DNA from: an uncultured Clostridia bacterium | Lineage (GTDB): Bacteria > Bacillota > Clostridia > Oscillospirales > Acutalibacteraceae | Assembly: GCA_945988915.1 (NCBI GenBank) | Contig: CAMFTS010000050.1 | Location: forward strand, 1 to 7,755 | Direction: 5' to 3' | Length of the DNA stretch: 7,755 nt | Part shown: positions 6,812-7,755 of the stretch, in pieces | Numbering within the stretch: position 1 is the first letter of the stretch | Layout of the letters: each line of letters begins with the position of its first letter | Made by a program: the position numbers and the translations under genes | Notes under the pieces: generated by a model | What the model was told of the DNA's origin: nothing | Seen by the model: the letters and a program-made list of their open reading frames with translations, nothing else | Database searches by the model: none

Positions 6812-7009
6812 TTATTCACCTCTGCTTTTATTTAAAAGCTCTGTAAACTTCTGCTCAGCAGCATTTAACTTTGTGTTACACAAATCAGCAAGCTTTGTTC
6901 CTTCTTCAAAAAGCTTAATAGATTCATCAAGAGATATTGAACCGCTTTCAAGCTTATTTACAATTTCTTCAAGCTTTTTAAGAGCCTGTTCGTAAGTTAA
7001 TTCAGTCAT
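6812..7009 (-). CDS. xseB: Exodeoxyribonuclease VII small subunit
   Basis: Small subunit of exonuclease VII, which degrades single-stranded DNA from both ends to oligonucleotides. Several XseB copies bind one XseA. The 65 residues match the family (about 60-80). The sequence is almost wholly helical and shows the typical pattern: TYEQALKKLEEIVNKLESG, then SLDESIKLFEEGTKLADLC, and an LNAAEQKFTELL helix. The start is ATG 7009, because AAGGAG lies five bases upstream and the family N-terminus begins there. A longer frame to 7030 would place that ribosome site inside the gene. Its ATG overlaps the xseA stop as ATGA, a standard coupled arrangement for two subunits of one enzyme. Confidence 0.96.
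   Translation of the reverse strand: MTELTYEQALKKLEEIVNKLESGSISLDESIKLFEEGTKLADLCNTKLNAAEQKFTELLNKSRGE
6817..6823 (-). promoter_or_regulatory. Ribosome binding site of ispA, containing the alternative GTG start
   Basis: AGAGGTG on the minus strand, six bases before TTG 6810. The final GTG is itself an in-frame possible start codon. Reading it as part of the Shine-Dalgarno sequence gives normal spacing to TTG, whereas using it as the start leaves only the weak GCAGAG directly adjacent to it. Confidence 0.6.
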
Positions 7010-7755
7010 TTTTTCTCCTTCACACAGCAAACTGCACTTCCGTCTGCAAAGCGAATGCTGAGTTCTTCATTTAATTCTATGTCGTTTACAGATTTAACAA
7101 TACTGTTGTTTTTATAAGCAACGCTGTAACCTCTCGCAAGTATTCCCAACGGACTTAAAGCATCTAATTTTGAAACAAGCAATGAGAATTTCATTCTGTT
7201 TTCAGCCCGTAAATTTTCTTCTAAATTATACAAAGAAGATGAATATTTATCAAGTATTAATCGTTCATAATCAATCATCTGTTCAGGTGAAACCAAACAA
7301 GACTTATTTGAAACAGAATCAAAACGCTCTCTTTCGAAATTCAACTTGGAAATAACACAGTTTTTAAGACTTGCTTTCAGTTTGTTTATATAAGCTGTCT
7401 GTTCATTACAGTCCGGAACTGCAAGCTCAGCCGCCGCAGACGGAGTAGCCGCACGCAAATCGGCAACGAAATCAATAATTGTAAAATCGGTTTCGTGACC
7501 GACAGCTGAAATAACGGGAATTTTCGACTTGAATACCTCACGCGCTAATTCTTCACTGTTAAATGCCCACAAATCCTCAATCGAACCGCCGCCTCTGCCG
7601 ATTATAATAACATCAGCAGCATTTTGAGAATTCATTGTCCTAATTCCTTCAATTAACTGTTCAACTGCATTATCACCTTGTACCTGTGCAGGGAAAAATA
7701 CAATTTCAGCACATTTATAACGCCTGTTAAGTATCTTAAGAATATCTTGAACTGC
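7006..7755 (-). CDS. xseA: Exodeoxyribonuclease VII large subunit (partial, 5' end outside window)
   Basis: Catalytic subunit of exonuclease VII. The frame is open to the window edge. The 40 codons before the internal ATG at 7635 encode family sequence (ILKILNRRYKCAEIVFFPAQ, then VQGDNAVEQLIEGIRT), so 7635 is not the true start. The visible part is 249 residues, against a full length of about 400-450. The N-terminal OB-fold DNA-binding domain and the start of the catalytic domain are missing. Present are the conserved core DVIIIGRGGGSIEDLWAFNSEE, VISAVGHETDFTIIDFVAD and RAATPSAAAELAVP, then a helical coiled-coil region. The C-terminal segment LSPLGILARGYSV is typical of the family. The TGA stop overlaps the xseB ATG by 4 nt. 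Nothing suggests damage. The operon promoter and any folD or nusB neighbours would lie beyond 7755. Confidence 0.96.
   Translation of the reverse strand, partial: AVQDILKILNRRYKCAEIVFFPAQVQGDNAVEQLIEGIRTMNSQNAADVIIIGRGGGSIEDLWAFNSEELAREVFKSKIPVISAVGHETDFTIIDFVADLRAATPSAAAELAVPDCNEQTAYINKLKASLKNCVISKLNFERERFDSVSNKSCLVSPEQMIDYERLILDKYSSSLYNLEENLRAENRMKFSLLVSKLDALSPLGILARGYSVAYKNNSIVKSVNDIELNEELSIRFADGSAVCCVKEKK
7015..7020 (-). promoter_or_regulatory. Ribosome binding site of xseB
   Basis: AAGGAG on the minus strand, five bases before ATG 7009 and inside the 3' end of xseA. It decides against the longer in-frame ATG at 7030, which has no such site at the right distance. Confidence 0.85.

Noticed and set aside
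7006..7635. A complete 209-residue gene starting at ATG 7635.
   Set aside because: The frame stays open to 7755 and the extra 40 codons encode conserved XseA sequence, so this ATG is internal.

Overview
The window suggests a low-GC Firmicute of the Clostridia. A Ruminococcaceae/Oscillospiraceae-like host is my inference from protein wording and gene order; it is not proven by the sequence. Evidence for Firmicutes is the AT-rich coding sequence, strong purine Shine-Dalgarno sites, a consensus sigma-A promoter, a T-box leader, and the gene order xseA-xseB-ispA-dxs-tlyA-nadK-argR-recN. Bacillus subtilis has the same order apart from nadK.

All genes lie on the minus strand and are transcribed from high to low coordinates. 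From 7755 down: xseA (5' end outside the window), xseB, ispA, dxs, tlyA, nadK, argR and recN (stop at 234). They form one tightly packed operon with junctions from a 4-nt overlap to a 16-nt gap, so translational coupling is likely. The operon promoter is not in the window. Several starts are set by Shine-Dalgarno position: ATG at 7009 for xseB, ATG at 5909 for dxs, and probably TTG at 6810 (ispA) and 3232 (nadK).

The cluster mixes functions. XseA and XseB form exonuclease VII, and RecN is a double-strand-break repair ATPase. Dxs and IspA make DXP and farnesyl diphosphate in the MEP/isoprenoid route. NadK supplies NADP(H), which the next MEP enzyme consumes. TlyA is an rRNA 2'-O-methyltransferase, and ArgR is the arginine-responsive repressor. 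The grouping is conserved in Firmicutes but is not a single pathway.

The non-coding region 1-233 is the most informative part. A TTGACA-16 bp-TATAAT promoter on the minus strand starts inside the last codons of recN and drives a T-box riboswitch leader running off the window at position 1. The leader shows a loop E AGTA, a specifier loop GAAA-TAC, a Stem I terminal hairpin, a CCCGTT hairpin and the start of the T-box core. The specifier TAC, and a T-box TGGT that pairs with an ACCA end, point to tRNA-Tyr. The controlled gene is outside the window; tyrS or a tyrosine-related gene is the natural guess.

I saw no mobile elements, CRISPR arrays, tRNA or rRNA genes, and no novel protein system.
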